Counted from the stretch's first letter, positions 1 through 11,550 are shown. The stretch: 64,000 nt of DNA from Impatiens glandulifera (GCF_907164915.1 NC_061870.1:25395348-25459347); one strand, 5' to 3'. Made by a program: numbers and translations. The notes: a model not told the origin generated them from the letters alone.

Positions 1-156
1 TATTAAAATTTTATGACAATAAAAGTTTTCTTAAAACTATCAAATATTATTAAAAAACTATTGAAATTGCTTTTTATCTCTTCACTAAAGATAGACATTT
101 ATCTTCTTGTATTGCTGTCACGTTTAATTAAGATCAAATTTTGTCCTCAATTTCAG

Positions 157-644
157 TATATATAAACCTCTTATTATTCTTTTTCATTTCACATCTGAAT
201 CTATATCTCTTGCTCATCTTCTTTTTGTTTTAAATGTAGAACTATTTTTAATTTATCAGTACTTCGGGTTTTCATATTTTCAACTAGGTAAGTATAAAAC
301 AAAATCCTTAAAATTCTATAAAAAAGTCAAATCAACAATTTATTGAATGATTTGTTAAATGGTAGAAATTTGTTTTTGATATCAGTATTAGAATTAAAAT
401 TTATAAAATAAACACCTTAATCTTTTGAAAAGTTAATAGAAAAATATATAATTTTAGTTTTAATTTTAATTTTGGAAAGAGCTTTCATAATCCATTTTTG
501 ATAAATTTGGTTATAGAAGATTAATAACTTTAATTTCATTTTTTTTACTCTTTATGAATAAATTAAAGAAAAATTATATTTTAATATATATATATATATA
601 AAAAAATTTAAGAATTAATTTGTTTTGTGGAATAAAATTTGCAG
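157..644 (+). promoter_or_regulatory. A1 promoter, leader exon and leader intron
   Basis: A TATA box (TATATATAAA, 157-166) is followed by a pyrimidine-rich leader ending CAACTAG at 287. A consensus donor GTAAGT starts at 288 and the acceptor TTTGCAG ends at 644, immediately before the ATG. The same layout (TATA, leader, intron ending right at the ATG) precedes the RING genes B, showing that A and B are paralogues including the promoter. Confidence 0.7.
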
Positions 645-1850
645 ATGGATATGAACGGAAAGATCTCTTCTAACAATGGTAATGGGTTACTTAAGAATTT
701 GGAGTTGAATTACTTAGGATCGATAGAGTCATTTGATCAGGTGCCTTTGAGCTGGATTAACGGTAGACCTGCAGTGGATGCAGGACACCATCGTGATCAA
801 GACCATATATCCATGATGATGTTGAGTAATATCCGTAGAAGATTATCACCCATAAATGGAAATCAGCAATCCCATCTTCTTCATTTAGCCATTACTTCAC
901 GCAAAACTCTCGTCATGATCCCCTCGCCATCTCCCGTGCTCACAGCCAGAGCTTCGTTCGTTTAAGCATTATGCCGTCACCTCCGATCCAAACCAGTAGT
1001 CCGGCCATGATGTGGCCGCAGCAGCAGCATCAGCTAATTCAAGAGCAAAACCCCATCGCGCCGAGAGGAATTTCTTGGCCATGGGTGGCGCCATCCCCGT
1101 CAACCATTTCTCTCCAATTGATTATCATGAATTTTTCTATGAACTCTATCCTAATCAAATTAAACCCACTCCCAACACACAATTATAATCAAAATCAATC
1201 CCCTCCCACTGTTGATCTTGGTTACAGTAATATCCTAACCAAGATCAACAACAGCAATCCTACTTGGATTGGCAGCAGGAACAGAATTATAATCAACAAC
1301 TGCAATCCCTCATCTTGATCCCCTCGACATTACCCGTGCTCCGAATCAGAGCCTCGCTCGTTTAAGAACTATGACGTCACCGCCGATCCAAACCAGTAGT
1401 CTGCCGCAACCAATTCAAGATCAAAACCAATAGTCATCGAGGGTTCTAGAATACCATGAGTTTCCTTCCATTTTTAATTCGGTCATTTATGTATACTTAT
1501 TAGAATAAGCTTCTACTTACTTCCGATAATTAAACAAAACTGTAATTTTTTGCTTTTTTTTTTTCATATTTTTGTTTTATTCCTTGCTGAACTAAATTTT
1601 ATTTGTAATGCGTTTTTTTTTAATTGAAGAAACTCATTGTTTGGTATGCACCATTTTCGGGAAAAATAGATTTATTTTTCATTTTATTATAATGACAAGT
1701 TTGTTTTATAGGAATGTTGTTGCAAACGGGAAGACAATGATTTATCATCTCCTCTCTCACAATTTTTTTTTATCATTGAGAATATTGGAAATGAATGTCT
1801 CCTTCTTGCAATATAGGAGAAATGTCAATTATATGTTTACTATGACAAAA
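645..1850 (+). pseudogene. Decayed RING-finger paralogue A1
   Basis: The N-terminal coding exon starts at 645 (MDMNGKISSNNGNG) and aligns with that of the RING genes B: RRRLSP, PPIQTSSPAMMWPQ, and a further module SYLDWQQEQNYNQ in another frame. A frameshift ends the first frame at 965. A 1-bp deletion (CATCGCGCC instead of CATCGGCGCC, near 1058) shifts the next frame. About 110 bp is duplicated in tandem: the stretch from GATCCCCTCG at 919 recurs at 1317. Weak relics of the RING exons may remain: GTATGCACCATTT at 1644 resembles the B exon 5 end, and sequence after the acceptor at 1711 resembles exon 6 (ATGAT, TTATCATTGAGAAT). Zinc ligands are mostly lost. Exons 3 and 4 were not found. Confidence 0.75.
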
Positions 1851-1869
1851 AAATGTGAAATGGACAATA

Positions 1870-2940
1870 GACAATATCACCACAACCATTAATTTTTTTA
1901 TTCAAATGAATCTGAGTAATTTGCAGAATATTGAGCTGAAAATAATAAAAGATAAATAATGTAATACTAAGATGATTTAAAATTTATATTCAATCAAACA
2001 TTACATTTAAACAAAATATTATGAAGATTATTTGTTTTTATATGACTGTCAATAAAAAAAAACCTATTTTTCTAAAAGAATCTTATCTATCCATCTTAGA
2101 AATGTCAATACTGACATATTTAAAAGGAAGGAAATCAATTGAAATGTTAAGAATTTAATTTTTAATTTTTTGTGTTTATTTTAATCACTTACCATTCAAC
2201 ATTCAAACGTACAATGCACAAAATAATCCTATTATTCTTAAAATTTACGAGAATTTCAGTTACACATAATAAATAAGTTAATCGAAATATCAAAAAGAAA
2301 ACGTGCAAGAAAGAAACTCTAAGTATTTTCATGTGTGGTTAAGCCCTGGCTAGAAATATGTCAATCGATAGAAAAGATATTGTTTTAATATTAATTGTAA
2401 TATGTTAGCTTAAGTATTCAAGGACAAAATTCTAAAAGATGATACAAAATTGAGATTGTTTTATCGAAATCTATAAGATACTTACCAATAATAGTGCATT
2501 ATTTATATGCCTATGTCTATGTCTATGATTTTATTATTTTGTATCTCCAAGTGTGAATGATAACATCGAAAACCTGATGTGAGACTTCTTATGTGTGTGT
2601 TTTTAGCAACTTTATGGGAGTCTTCGTAATCTTCTTGCACCCACTTGGTTAGATACGTAAAAGAAAGAAATGCAAGCAACTTAGAGGTTTGAGCATTCAT
2701 GATTTCATATCTCCATTGTTAAAGAGGTTATGTTTGGAGAGATATAAATCCTAAAAAAATGATTTTATTCATACCTAACAAAAAAAACTTTAAAACGTTG
2801 AGAACTCGTCACAATCTAAGTGTATGTAGTAATTAGAAAGTAATTAGGATGGTCGAGCTACAATCACGGGATACTCCTAGATGGGGAGATAAGAATTGTT
2901 ATAGGGTTTTACTTTTTTACTCAACATTGACAAACCCTTT
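1870..2940. other. AT-rich spacer with no recognisable gene
   Basis: Only short chance frames occur here. The stretch is nearly identical in the other units (22100-23170, 36870-37980, 57110-58220), which reflects recent duplication rather than coding constraint. A weak match to a copia gag (reading HGIFYQ, DDELEVQ) begins around 2950 and leads into the older copia. Confidence 0.5.
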
Positions 2941-2999
2941 GAAAATTGAGTGTTCATGGAATTTTTTATCAAGCAGGTGATGAGCTAGAAGTACAATAT

Positions 3000-3365
3000 T
3001 GTTGAGTTATGAAGCCTACACTTATAATAAACTCTACATTGTTAATTAAAGTTTATTGGGTTTTCTTTTTAGTTTTGGGCTTGGGCCTCACCAAAGTTAT
3101 TTAGGTTTATTACCTGAATGTTTACCCTATAAATATGTAATTATTAAGGGTTTACATTGTGGAGACAGAATTCTAGAGAGATAAAGTGTGAGGCAAAAAC
3201 TCTGTATTCTTTTTTCTTCTTCATAGTAAATCTGGTGGTGGCTGAAGTGAATGTAGCTCAATTTGAGTGAACCACTATAAATCTGTGTGTTCATGTGTTC
3301 TTCTTTCTTGTATTTTTACATATTATTTTCAAGCAGGTCGGGTTTGGGAGATATAAATCCTAACA
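3000..3365 (+). repeat. 5' LTR of younger copia, unit 1
   Basis: 366 bp, with TG...CA ends. It contains a plant-like TATA motif (CCTATAAATATG, near 3125). I count about 23 differences by eye from the 3' LTR of the same element, roughly 6 percent. Confidence 0.95.
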
Positions 3366-3408
3366 ACTTGTATCAGAGCAGCTAGGCTAGATCTGGGCAT
3401 TGGAAACA

Positions 3409-6400
3409 ATGGCAAGTGAGAACAGTATATTATATGGGATTGGAAGATTTGATGGGACATATTATGCCTTCTGGAGAATGCAGATTGAAGATTATCTCTA
3501 TGGAAAGAAGCTTCATGTTCCTTTGAGTGAGAAATCAGAGAAAATGGATGAAGCTGAATGGAAACTCCTTGATAGACAAGTTTTGGGAGTTGTCCGATTG
3601 ACGCTAGCCAAGACAGTTGCTTACAATGTAGCAAAGGAGAAGACCACCATGGGTCTGATGAAAGCTCTTTCTGATATGTATGAGAAACCATCTGCTAACA
3701 ACAATGAAAAGACTTAATGAAAAGACTCTTTACTTAAGAATGGTTGATGGTACTTCTGTCACTACTCATTTGAATGAATTAAATACAATTGTAAATCAAT
3801 TGCTATCTGTTGAGATTTGGGGATGAAGTTAGTGCCCTGATTTTGTTAGCATCTCTACCAAATAGTTGGGAACCTATGAGGACAGCAATTAGTAATTCAG
3901 TTGGAAATGCTAAACTGAAATTTGTTGAAGTTAGAGATCGTATTCTTGCTGAAGAGGTTCGTAAAATTGATTCTAGTGAAACATTCAAAGGTTCTGCTCT
4001 GAATGTGGAAAACAGGGGAAGAGGTAATGATAGAAATTTTAACCGAGGTAAGAACAAATCTATGTCGAGGAGCAAGAGGAGTCAGTCCAAGTCTGTGCGG
4101 ACATTTGAGTGCTGAAATTGTGGTAAACAGGGTCATTTGAAGAGAAACTGCAAAGCACCGAAGAAAAACGGTGATGATAAAAATGATGCAGCCAACGTTG
4201 TTACAAAATTTGTCACTGATGCGTTACTTCTGTCTATTGATAGCCCGATAGATTCATGGGTTTTGGACTCAGGAACGTCTTTCCACACCACTACTCACAA
4301 AGAATTAATGGAGAATTTTGTGGCTGGAAACTGTGGGAAAGTTTATCTCGCAGATGGTGAGCCACTGGATATTGTTGGCATTGGTGACATCAAATTAAAG
4401 ATGGAAAATGGTTCTGTTTGGAAGATTAATAAGGTGAGACACATTCCAGGTTTAATGTGCAATCTGATTTCTGTTACACAACTTGATGAAGAAGGTCACA
4501 ATTTTAGTTGTGGAAATGGTGCGTGGAAGGTGACTAAAGGAGCAATTGTTGTTGCTCGAGGTCATAAAACTGGAACGTTATACACGACTTCAACTTGTAG
4601 AGAAACAGTTGCTGCTGTAGTTGATGACTCGAACAACAATGAGTTGTGGCATTGCAGGTTGGGCCATATGAGTGAAAAATGGATAAAAATTCTTTTGAAG
4701 AATGGACAGATTCCAAAACTAAAGTCTGTTGAACATCAGTTATGTGAAAACTGCATTCTTGGAAAACAGAAACGGGTGAGTTTCTTAAAGATTGGGAAGG
4801 AGATCAAGAAAAAAAGGCTAGAGCTTGTACACACTAATGTATGGGGACCTGCACATGTTTCTTCTATTGGCGGATCACAATACTACGTGACGTTTATAGA
4901 TGATTCGACAAGAAAGGTATGGGTATATTTTATGAAGCACAAGTCTGAAGTATTTGCTATTTTCAAGAAATGGAAGGCTTTGGTTGAAAATGAAACAAAT
5001 CAGAAAGTTAAGTGCTTGAAATCCGACAACGGAGGTGAATATATCAATTCAGATTTCAAAGAGTATTGTGCTGTGAATGAGATCAGTATGGTGAAGATTG
5101 TTCCCCGAACGCCTCAAGAGAATGGAGTAGTTGAACGAATGAATCGAACATTGAACGAGCGTGCTAGAAGCATGAGATTGCATGCAAGGCTGCCTAAAAC
5201 TTTCTGGGCAGAAGCTATTAATACTGCTGCCTATTTGATAAACAAGGGACCCTCTGTTCCTCATGAATTCAGAATTACTGAAGAAGCCTGGAGCAATAAA
5301 AAGGTAAACCTTTCTTATTTGAAAGTGTTTGGTTGTTTATCATTGTTCATATTAATGAATGTGATAGGAGCAAACTTGATCCAAAGTCTAATAAATGTTT
5401 TTTCATTGGTTATGGTGATATCGAGTTTGGTTATCGTTTCTGGAATAATCAAAATCGGAAGATCATTCGTAGCAGAAATGTTATCTTCAATGAACAAGTT
5501 CTCTACAAAGATTGTGTTAGGAAGACATCAGATGGCGATTCCAAGTTGAAAGAGATTGGTACAGTCGATTTGAGAGAATTTTCAACTGAATATATACCGA
5601 CTGTCGAAAAAGACCAGTGTGTTGTTGAAGATGAAATCGTTGAGAACGTGGCCCCAAAGGAAAATCAACAAACACCGGTTATACAATTGAGAAGATCGTC
5701 AAGGAATTGAAAACCAGTTGAGAGGTGATCTCCATCTTTGAACTATATCTTGTTGACAGATAGAGGTGAACCTGAATGTTATGAGGAAGCAATACAATCT
5801 GATGAATCGATTAAGTGAGAGTCTTCTATAAAAGATGAGATGGACTCTTTGATATTGAATCAGACTTGGGAGCTCACTAAGCTTCCAAAGGGAAAGAAAG
5901 CACTTCACAACAAATGAATCTTCAGGATAAAAGAAGAACATGATAAAACCATAAGGTACAAGGCAAGGTTGGTTGTGAAATGATTTCAACAGAAAGAAGG
6001 TATTGACTACAATGAAATCTTCTCTCCAGTAGTTAAATTGATGACAATCAGAACTATTTTGAGTTTGGTTGTGAAAGAAGACCTTCATCTTCAACAAATA
6101 GATGTCAAAAATTCTTTTCTTCATGGTGATTTAGATGAAGACATTTATATGCGACAACCAGAAGGATTTGAAATCAAAGGAAAAGATGAGCTTGTGTGTA
6201 AGCTTCAGAAGAGTCTGTATGGTTTGAAACAGGCTCCAAGGCAATGGTACAAGAAGTTCGACAGCTTCATGAAAAGTAACAATTTTCTAAGGTGTGAAGC
6301 TGATCATTGTTGTTATATCAAGAGATTTGATAAAGCGTACATTATTCTGCTCCTCTACGTTGATGACATGTTGATTGCTGGAGCAAGGTTGTATGAGATT

Positions 6401-7312
6401 AACAAGCTCAAGAAAGAGTTGTCTGAAAAGTTTACAATGAAGGATTTGGGTGCTGCTAAACAAATCCTTAGGATGAGAATTTTCAGGGATGAAGAAGTTA
6501 TCAAGCTTTCAAAAGAAGAATGTGTGAAGAAAGTTCTTAGGAGGTTCAACTTGTATGATGCAAAACCAGTTACTACCCCCTTAGCTAGTCACTTGAAACT
6601 ATCTAAAGATCAGTCTCCTTCAATAGAGGAGGAGAAAAATTACATGGCCACTGTTCCGTATGCCTCTTCCATTGGTTGTATTATGTATGCGATGGTTTGC
6701 ATAAGACCAGACATAACACATGCAGTGGGAGTTGTTAGCAGATTCATGAGCAACCCGGGTAGACAACATTTGGAAGTAGTAAAGTGGATACTACGATACT
6801 TAAGAGGAAGTACGGGTCTCGTTTTGTGTTTTCGAAAGTCTAATATGTGTTTGGAAGGATATGTTGATGCTGACAATGGTGGTGATGTTGATAGTAGGAA
6901 GAGCACAACAAGGTACATTTATACTCTATGAGGTACTGCAATCAGTTGGGTTTCAAAATTATAGAAGATTGTTGCTCTTTCTAGTTGTGAGGCAGAGTAT
7001 GTTGCTGTGACAGAAGCTGCTAAGGAGATGATGTTATTACAACCCTTTTTGCGAGAATTGTGTCAAGACTGTGAGGGAAGTGTGTTGCGATGCGACAGTC
7101 AGAGTGTCATTCATTTGGCAAAGAATCCTATTTATCATGGCAGGATGAAGCATATACAGGTTCGTTATCATTTCATCCGATCATCTTTAGAAGATTGAGT
7201 ATTAGCTCTTGAGAAGATTCATGAGAGTGAGAATCCAGTTGATATGTTGACGAAAGCTGTGACAAATGAGAAACTGAAGTTGTGTGCAATTTCAATTGGT
7301 CTTCTTCGTTAA
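3409..7312 (+). pseudogene. Broken copia gag-pol polyprotein, unit 1
   Basis: Domains in order: gag (from MASENSI at 3409, ending in a stop at 3717 after a local 13-bp duplication), CCHC zinc knuckle with a TGA at 4113-4115 after the first Cys, aspartic protease (WVLDSGTS, near 4257), GAG-pre-integrase and integrase (LWHCRLGHMS, CENC, SDNGGEY, PQENGVVE), RT (SLYGLKQAPRQWY, LLLYVDDML near 6350) and RNase H (CEAEYVAV, DSQSVIHLAKN). The first integrase catalytic Asp is Asn here (HTNVWGP). A frameshift lies near 5340 and stops near 5709, 5817, 5917, 5981, 6931 and 7197. No working protein is expected. Confidence 0.95.
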
Positions 7313-7374
7313 GACACCGAATGGAAAGCCACTACCGATCGAGAGATGATGAAGTTAGTCTCCAAGTGGGAGAT

Positions 7375-7740
7375 TGTTGAGTTATGGAGCCTACACTTAT
7401 AATAAACTCTACATTGTTAATTAGAGTTTATTGGGTTTTCTTTTTAGTATTGGGTTTGGGCCTGACCAAAGTTATTTAGGTTTATTACCTGAATGTTTAC
7501 CCTATAAATATGTAATTATTAAGGTTTTACATTGTGGAGACAGAATTCTAGAGAGATAAAGTGTGAGGCAAAAACTCTATATTCCTTCTTCTTCTTCATA
7601 GTAAATTTGGTGGTGACTGAAGTGGATGTAGCTCAATTTGAGTAAACCACTATAAATTTGTGTGCTCTTGTGTTCTTCTTTCTTGTGTTTTTACAGATTG
7701 TTTTCAGGCAAGTCGGATTTGGGAGATACAAATCCTAACA
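7375..7740 (+). repeat. 3' LTR of younger copia, unit 1
   Basis: 366 bp, ending CCTAACA and followed by the target duplication AATAT. It differs from the 5' LTR at diagnostic sites (CTGACC against CTCACC, GGTGACTG against GGTGGCTG) that are also fixed in the 3' LTRs of units 3 and 4. Confidence 0.95.
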
Positions 7741-8100
7741 AATATGACTTCTTGGTAGACTATCAGATTCATGGGATACATTAAGAACGTCATTGTCTAA
7801 CTTAACTGCAAATAGTATTTGTACTACGGAGGTAGTGAAGAGTAGTGTCCTTATTGAAGAGATGAGAATAAAATCATATGGTTCTTCTTCGCATTTTGAT
7901 GTCCTACTTACTAAAAGAAAATGGATAATTAAGAGTAGAGATCGTAATATGAAAAGTATAGCAAAAATAGATCTGATAACAATGCTAATATTGAGTGATA
8001 TCATTGTGGCAAAAAGGAACATATTAAGAAATTTTGTCGAATGTTCCAAAGAGATAACAAAAATACAAATGATAAAGAAATGAAAATCGATGATAGTGAC

Positions 8101-8850
8101 TAGGGGTGTTTTCGGGTTATTCGAGTTCCTCGGTTTTCAATTGTTTTTAAAAAATTTAAAAACCATACTGAATTCGAATAAATTTTACTAAAACCAAACT
8201 GAATTCGAATTCAAATAATTTAAATTCAAACCGAATTCATTTTTTAAATTTATTGCCATATCGATTTATAATTCGAATTAGAGATATTAAAAGTATAAAA
8301 CTATACCAAAAAATAAAAATCACTCAAACTATTCTTAGTCACTTATCGTTGATATTTAATGTTCGACAGTTGAACGACAGAAATAAAAAAATGTTTGCGA
8401 CTATCAAGATATGACTGGTGAAATAGCTAGATGAGTAAGAAGTTTTAGAGATTCTTAGAATTAGAGATGAGGTGGGCGACTTGAAATAATAAGAAGGAAG
8501 GTGGATGGTTAAAGGGTGGGGGGAAGGGAATGAGGAATAGAGTTTTATTGGGTTGAATAAAAATATTAAGGATATATTAGGAAACTCATAGTAATTTAAT
8601 ATATAATTATTTAATTATATATAATAATTATATAGTATATAATTAAAATAATTAATAAAAAATGAATTCAGTTTTTGATTTGGTTTTTGAGTTGAAACCC
8701 AAACTCGAAAACCAAACCCAAAATTGTATTTGAATTCGAATTTGAATCGTTTAGAATTCGATTCAAAAACCAAAAATAAAATTTGAATTCAGTGAATTCG
8801 AATTCGGTCAAATATTCGGGTTAGACCAAATATTGAACATCCCACCCTTA
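8101..8850. mobile_element. Non-autonomous hAT-type element, unit 1
   Basis: It splits the old copia frame. An 8-bp target duplication ATAGTGAC flanks it (8093-8100, 8851-8858). Ends are TAGGGGTG... and, on the other strand, TAAGGGTG.... Subterminal regions are packed with copies of TTCGAATTC. There is no transposase frame. The 8-bp duplication plus TA(G/A)GGGTG ends fit the hAT superfamily. Confidence 0.85.
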
Positions 8851-9539
8851 ATAGTGACAAACATGAAAAAGTTAATGTGGCCACCGATTACTTCTTTAGA
8901 TTGTATGCTGATAATGTCAATCTCGCTTGTCACGAGACTAGTAGGGTGATTGAAAGCGACGCTTCAATACACACCACATCATGGAGGGATTTCTTTACGT
9001 CATGCACTTCGAGTGATTGTGGAAGTGTTAAAATGGGTAACAACGACATTAGAAAATTTATTGGTTTTGGAAACATGTGCCTAAGGCTTGAAAATGATAA
9101 CAAATTGTTTCTGAAGAATGTGAAACACATCCCCGACATCCGTATGAATTTAATATCCACTAGAAAGTTCGATGATGAAGGTTTTTATAATACTTTTCGT
9201 GATGGGAAATAGAAACTTACTAAAGGCTCCTTTATATTGACAAAGGGAGAAAAATGCTCCTCATTGTATATGATATATAAAACAATTGCAAATTCTTCCG
9301 TCAATGCAATTGATGATGAGAAAAACATTGGGCTTTGGCACAACATACTTTGTCATATGTGCACGAAATGCCTGATGATATTGGCTAGAAAAGTCTTAAT
9401 TTCCTCTATAGTCAAAATGGTTATTTGAAGAAGTGTGCTCATTGTTTAGTGAGGAAGACTAGAATTGTATTTAAGAATATTCCTCACATACGAAAACTAG
9501 GTATACTTGATTTAGTATATTCTAATGTGTGTGGTCCTA

Positions 9540-10080
9540 TATGGATGAACAAATGGTTAAATCTGATCTGTTTTATTCGATCCGTATTAAGTCCAAGTTA
9601 TATTTATCAAATCTGTAATTCAAAAAAATATTGATTAACACGGATTGGATTTGGATTGGTTTGAATATAATTTTTATAATCTAATTTAACATTTTTTATC
9701 TAATTATTTAATTTTCGATTTATTTTACTATTTAATGTTTAATATGTTTAATTAACTTAATTATTATTAAATTTTTATTGTTATATTTAATTATTATTTA
9801 TTTATAATAATATTTATTTTTGTTAAACCTCTAATTCGTTAGTTTCGACTATTTTAATTAACTAATTAAAATTTGTTAGTAAACAAATATTTGAATCTGA
9901 TAAAAGAAATATTGACAAATGATGCGAAAATAAGTAAAACATATATTATTTTTATGTGAAATATAATTTAGAGAAAATCAAATTGAAAAATATAATTTTA
10001 TCTCAATCCAATTCGAAGTATTCAATCTGAACTAATATTTCAAATTCAGGTCAGATTGGATTTCAGAATGCTCACCCATA
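9540..10080. mobile_element. Small TIR element in the old integrase, unit 1
   Basis: It interrupts the integrase between NVCGPI and TLGGALY. Ends are TATGGATGAAC and, on the other strand, TATGGGTGAGC. GTCCTA is repeated on both sides (9534-9539 and 10081-10086; one more base matches). It is very AT-rich and non-coding. The family is uncertain because the target duplication could be 6 to 8 bp; hAT-like is possible. Confidence 0.65.
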
Positions 10081-10119
10081 GTCCTATGAAAACAAGGACA
10101 CTTGGTGGTGCCTTATATT

Positions 10120-10220
10120 CTATAACTTTATTTATTATCATTCAACGAATTAGGTGTATACTTAAAAGTCTAAAGACTTTATTTATGATCATTCAACGAA
10201 TTAGGTGTATACTTAAAAGT
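10120..10220. repeat. Local tandem duplication in integrase relic
   Basis: About 50 bp (ATCATTCAACGAATTAGGTG through AAAAGTCTAAAGA) occurs twice in a row. The duplication is also present in unit 3 (near 45118-45210) but not in unit 2, where it occurs once near 25597. Confidence 0.8.
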
Positions 10221-11338
10221 CTAAAGATCAAGTGTTAGATCTTTTTAAACAGTTTCATGTTCTCGTGGAAAGGTAGACTTGAACAAAACTTAAGTGTGTT
10301 CGGACGGATAATGGTGGTGAATACTGTGGTTCCTTTTGTAATTACAGTTCCTTTTGATGAAAATTATAGGAAGCAAGGAATTCAACATAAAAAAATATAT
10401 ATCCGAAGATACCTCAGTTAAATGGTTTAGCTGGGAGTATGAATCAAACACTAGTTGAAAGTGTGAGATATTTCCTTTTGTAATTACATCTTTCAAAATC
10501 TTTTTTGGGGTGAGGCTTTGAATACATTGGTATATGTTTTGAATCTCACGATGTTTGTTCTTTTGGATTTTGAGGTGCCAGACAAGATATGGTCGGAAAA
10601 GAAAGTTTTTTTATGACTATTTATGCGTCTTTGGGTGCAAGGGTTTTGTTCACATTCCAAAAGATGAACGGTCTAAGCTTGATGTGAAGACGAGACATTG
10701 TATGTTAATCAGTTATGGAATGGATGAGTTTGGTTACCTATTCTATGATCCTATTCGGAAAAGGTCTAAACACGTGTCGACTTGTGAAAGAATAAAAATA
10801 TGATGAAGTTGTGGATAATCACATAAGAAATTATTTGAATGTAAAATAAACCTTCATCAAAAGAATTCTAAGATTTATCATGGGGAATATTTTTGACCAT
10901 ATTGCTGAAATCAACATATGGGTTCATATATAAAATTAGTTATAACCCTTAAAATCATTAATTTATATATTTTGTTTTACCCCCTTTTTTTTTTTTTGGG
11001 TAAAAAGTGAATTATGAAATACATATAGAACATCTATTTTCAATATAGTTAAGCTTAAAATAAGGAAATATTTGTATTATAAAGTGGTATCTTTTTGTTA
11101 ATTTTAAAAAAATAATAAACCCTGAAAAAAATTAAATAGATCTTTAGAAACTTTTATTTCAAGTCTTAAATATTTTATGATTTTTGCTATAAATATTTTT
11201 GATGCTTTATTCATTTTGTATTGTTCATATAATATTTTCAATTGATCACATGAATATTAAGGTGTCTTAGTTATTAATAGTCTTTGAATTTGGTTTGGGG
11301 TTGATTCATAAAATAAAATATCATTTTGAATAAATATT

Positions 11339-11550
11339 GTATTCATAACTTTAAAATGAAGCCAAAAATAAATTAAATAATTAATTGGAAGAATGGTGTA
11401 TTCATACATCCTAAATTAATTAAAATAAATTTTAAAATAAAATAAAATAATTAATTGAAATGTTGTATTCATTATTTCCAAATTATTTAAAATAAATGCC
11501 AAAAATAAAATTAAATAATTCATTGGGAAGAATGTCGTATCCATTCATCC
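11339..11550. repeat. Degenerate tandem repeat, about 60-72 bp period
   Basis: The phrase GTATTCAT (last copy GTATCCAT) begins units at 11339, 11398, 11465 and 11537. Each is followed by a variant of AAATAAATTAAATAATTAATTGG. The array also lies at about 26476-26690 (unit 2) and 46318-46530 (unit 3). Confidence 0.6.

Larger units (their letters stand above)
3000..7740 (+). mobile_element. Younger Ty1/copia retrotransposon, unit 1
   Basis: A complete but inactive element of 4741 bp. It has 366-bp LTRs starting TGTTGAG and ending CCTAACA, a primer-binding site (TTGTATCAGAGCAGC, just after 3365) complementary to initiator Met tRNA, and a polypurine tract AAGTGGGAGAT before the 3' LTR. The 5-bp target duplication AATAT is at 2995-2999 and 7741-7745. 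Gene order gag, protease, integrase, RT, RNase H places it in Ty1/copia, of the TNT1-94 type. It lies inside the gag of an older copia. Confidence 0.97.
7741..10840 (+). mobile_element. Older Ty1/copia fragment (gag-PR-INT), unit 1
   Basis: Downstream of the nested insertion the gag resumes in the frame LLGRLSDSWDTLRTSLSN (from 7750), reaching a CCHC knuckle whose first Cys codon is TGA (near 7996). After the hAT element come the protease region (DASIHTTSWRDFFTS), pre-integrase (KNVKHIPDIRMNL, GEKCSSLYM) and integrase fragments (RTDNGGEY near 10297, PQLNGLAG, VFGCKGFVHIPKDERSKLD near 10630). Protease DSG reads ESD. Frameshifts and stops are frequent. RT, RNase H and LTRs were not found, so it is a truncated relic. 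Confidence 0.88.

Noticed and set aside
2503..2700. 65-codon minus-strand frame in the A spacer, seen in three units
   Set aside because: No promoter, domain or splice evidence, and unit 2 has indels through it.
3329..3691. 120-codon minus-strand frame across the gag start, repeated in units 3 and 4
   Set aside because: Antisense shadow of the copia gag and LTR; the sense frame matches known gag.
3000..7740. Three independent copia insertions at a hotspot
   Set aside because: Same target base, shared internal stops and shared LTR differences show one insertion that was later duplicated.
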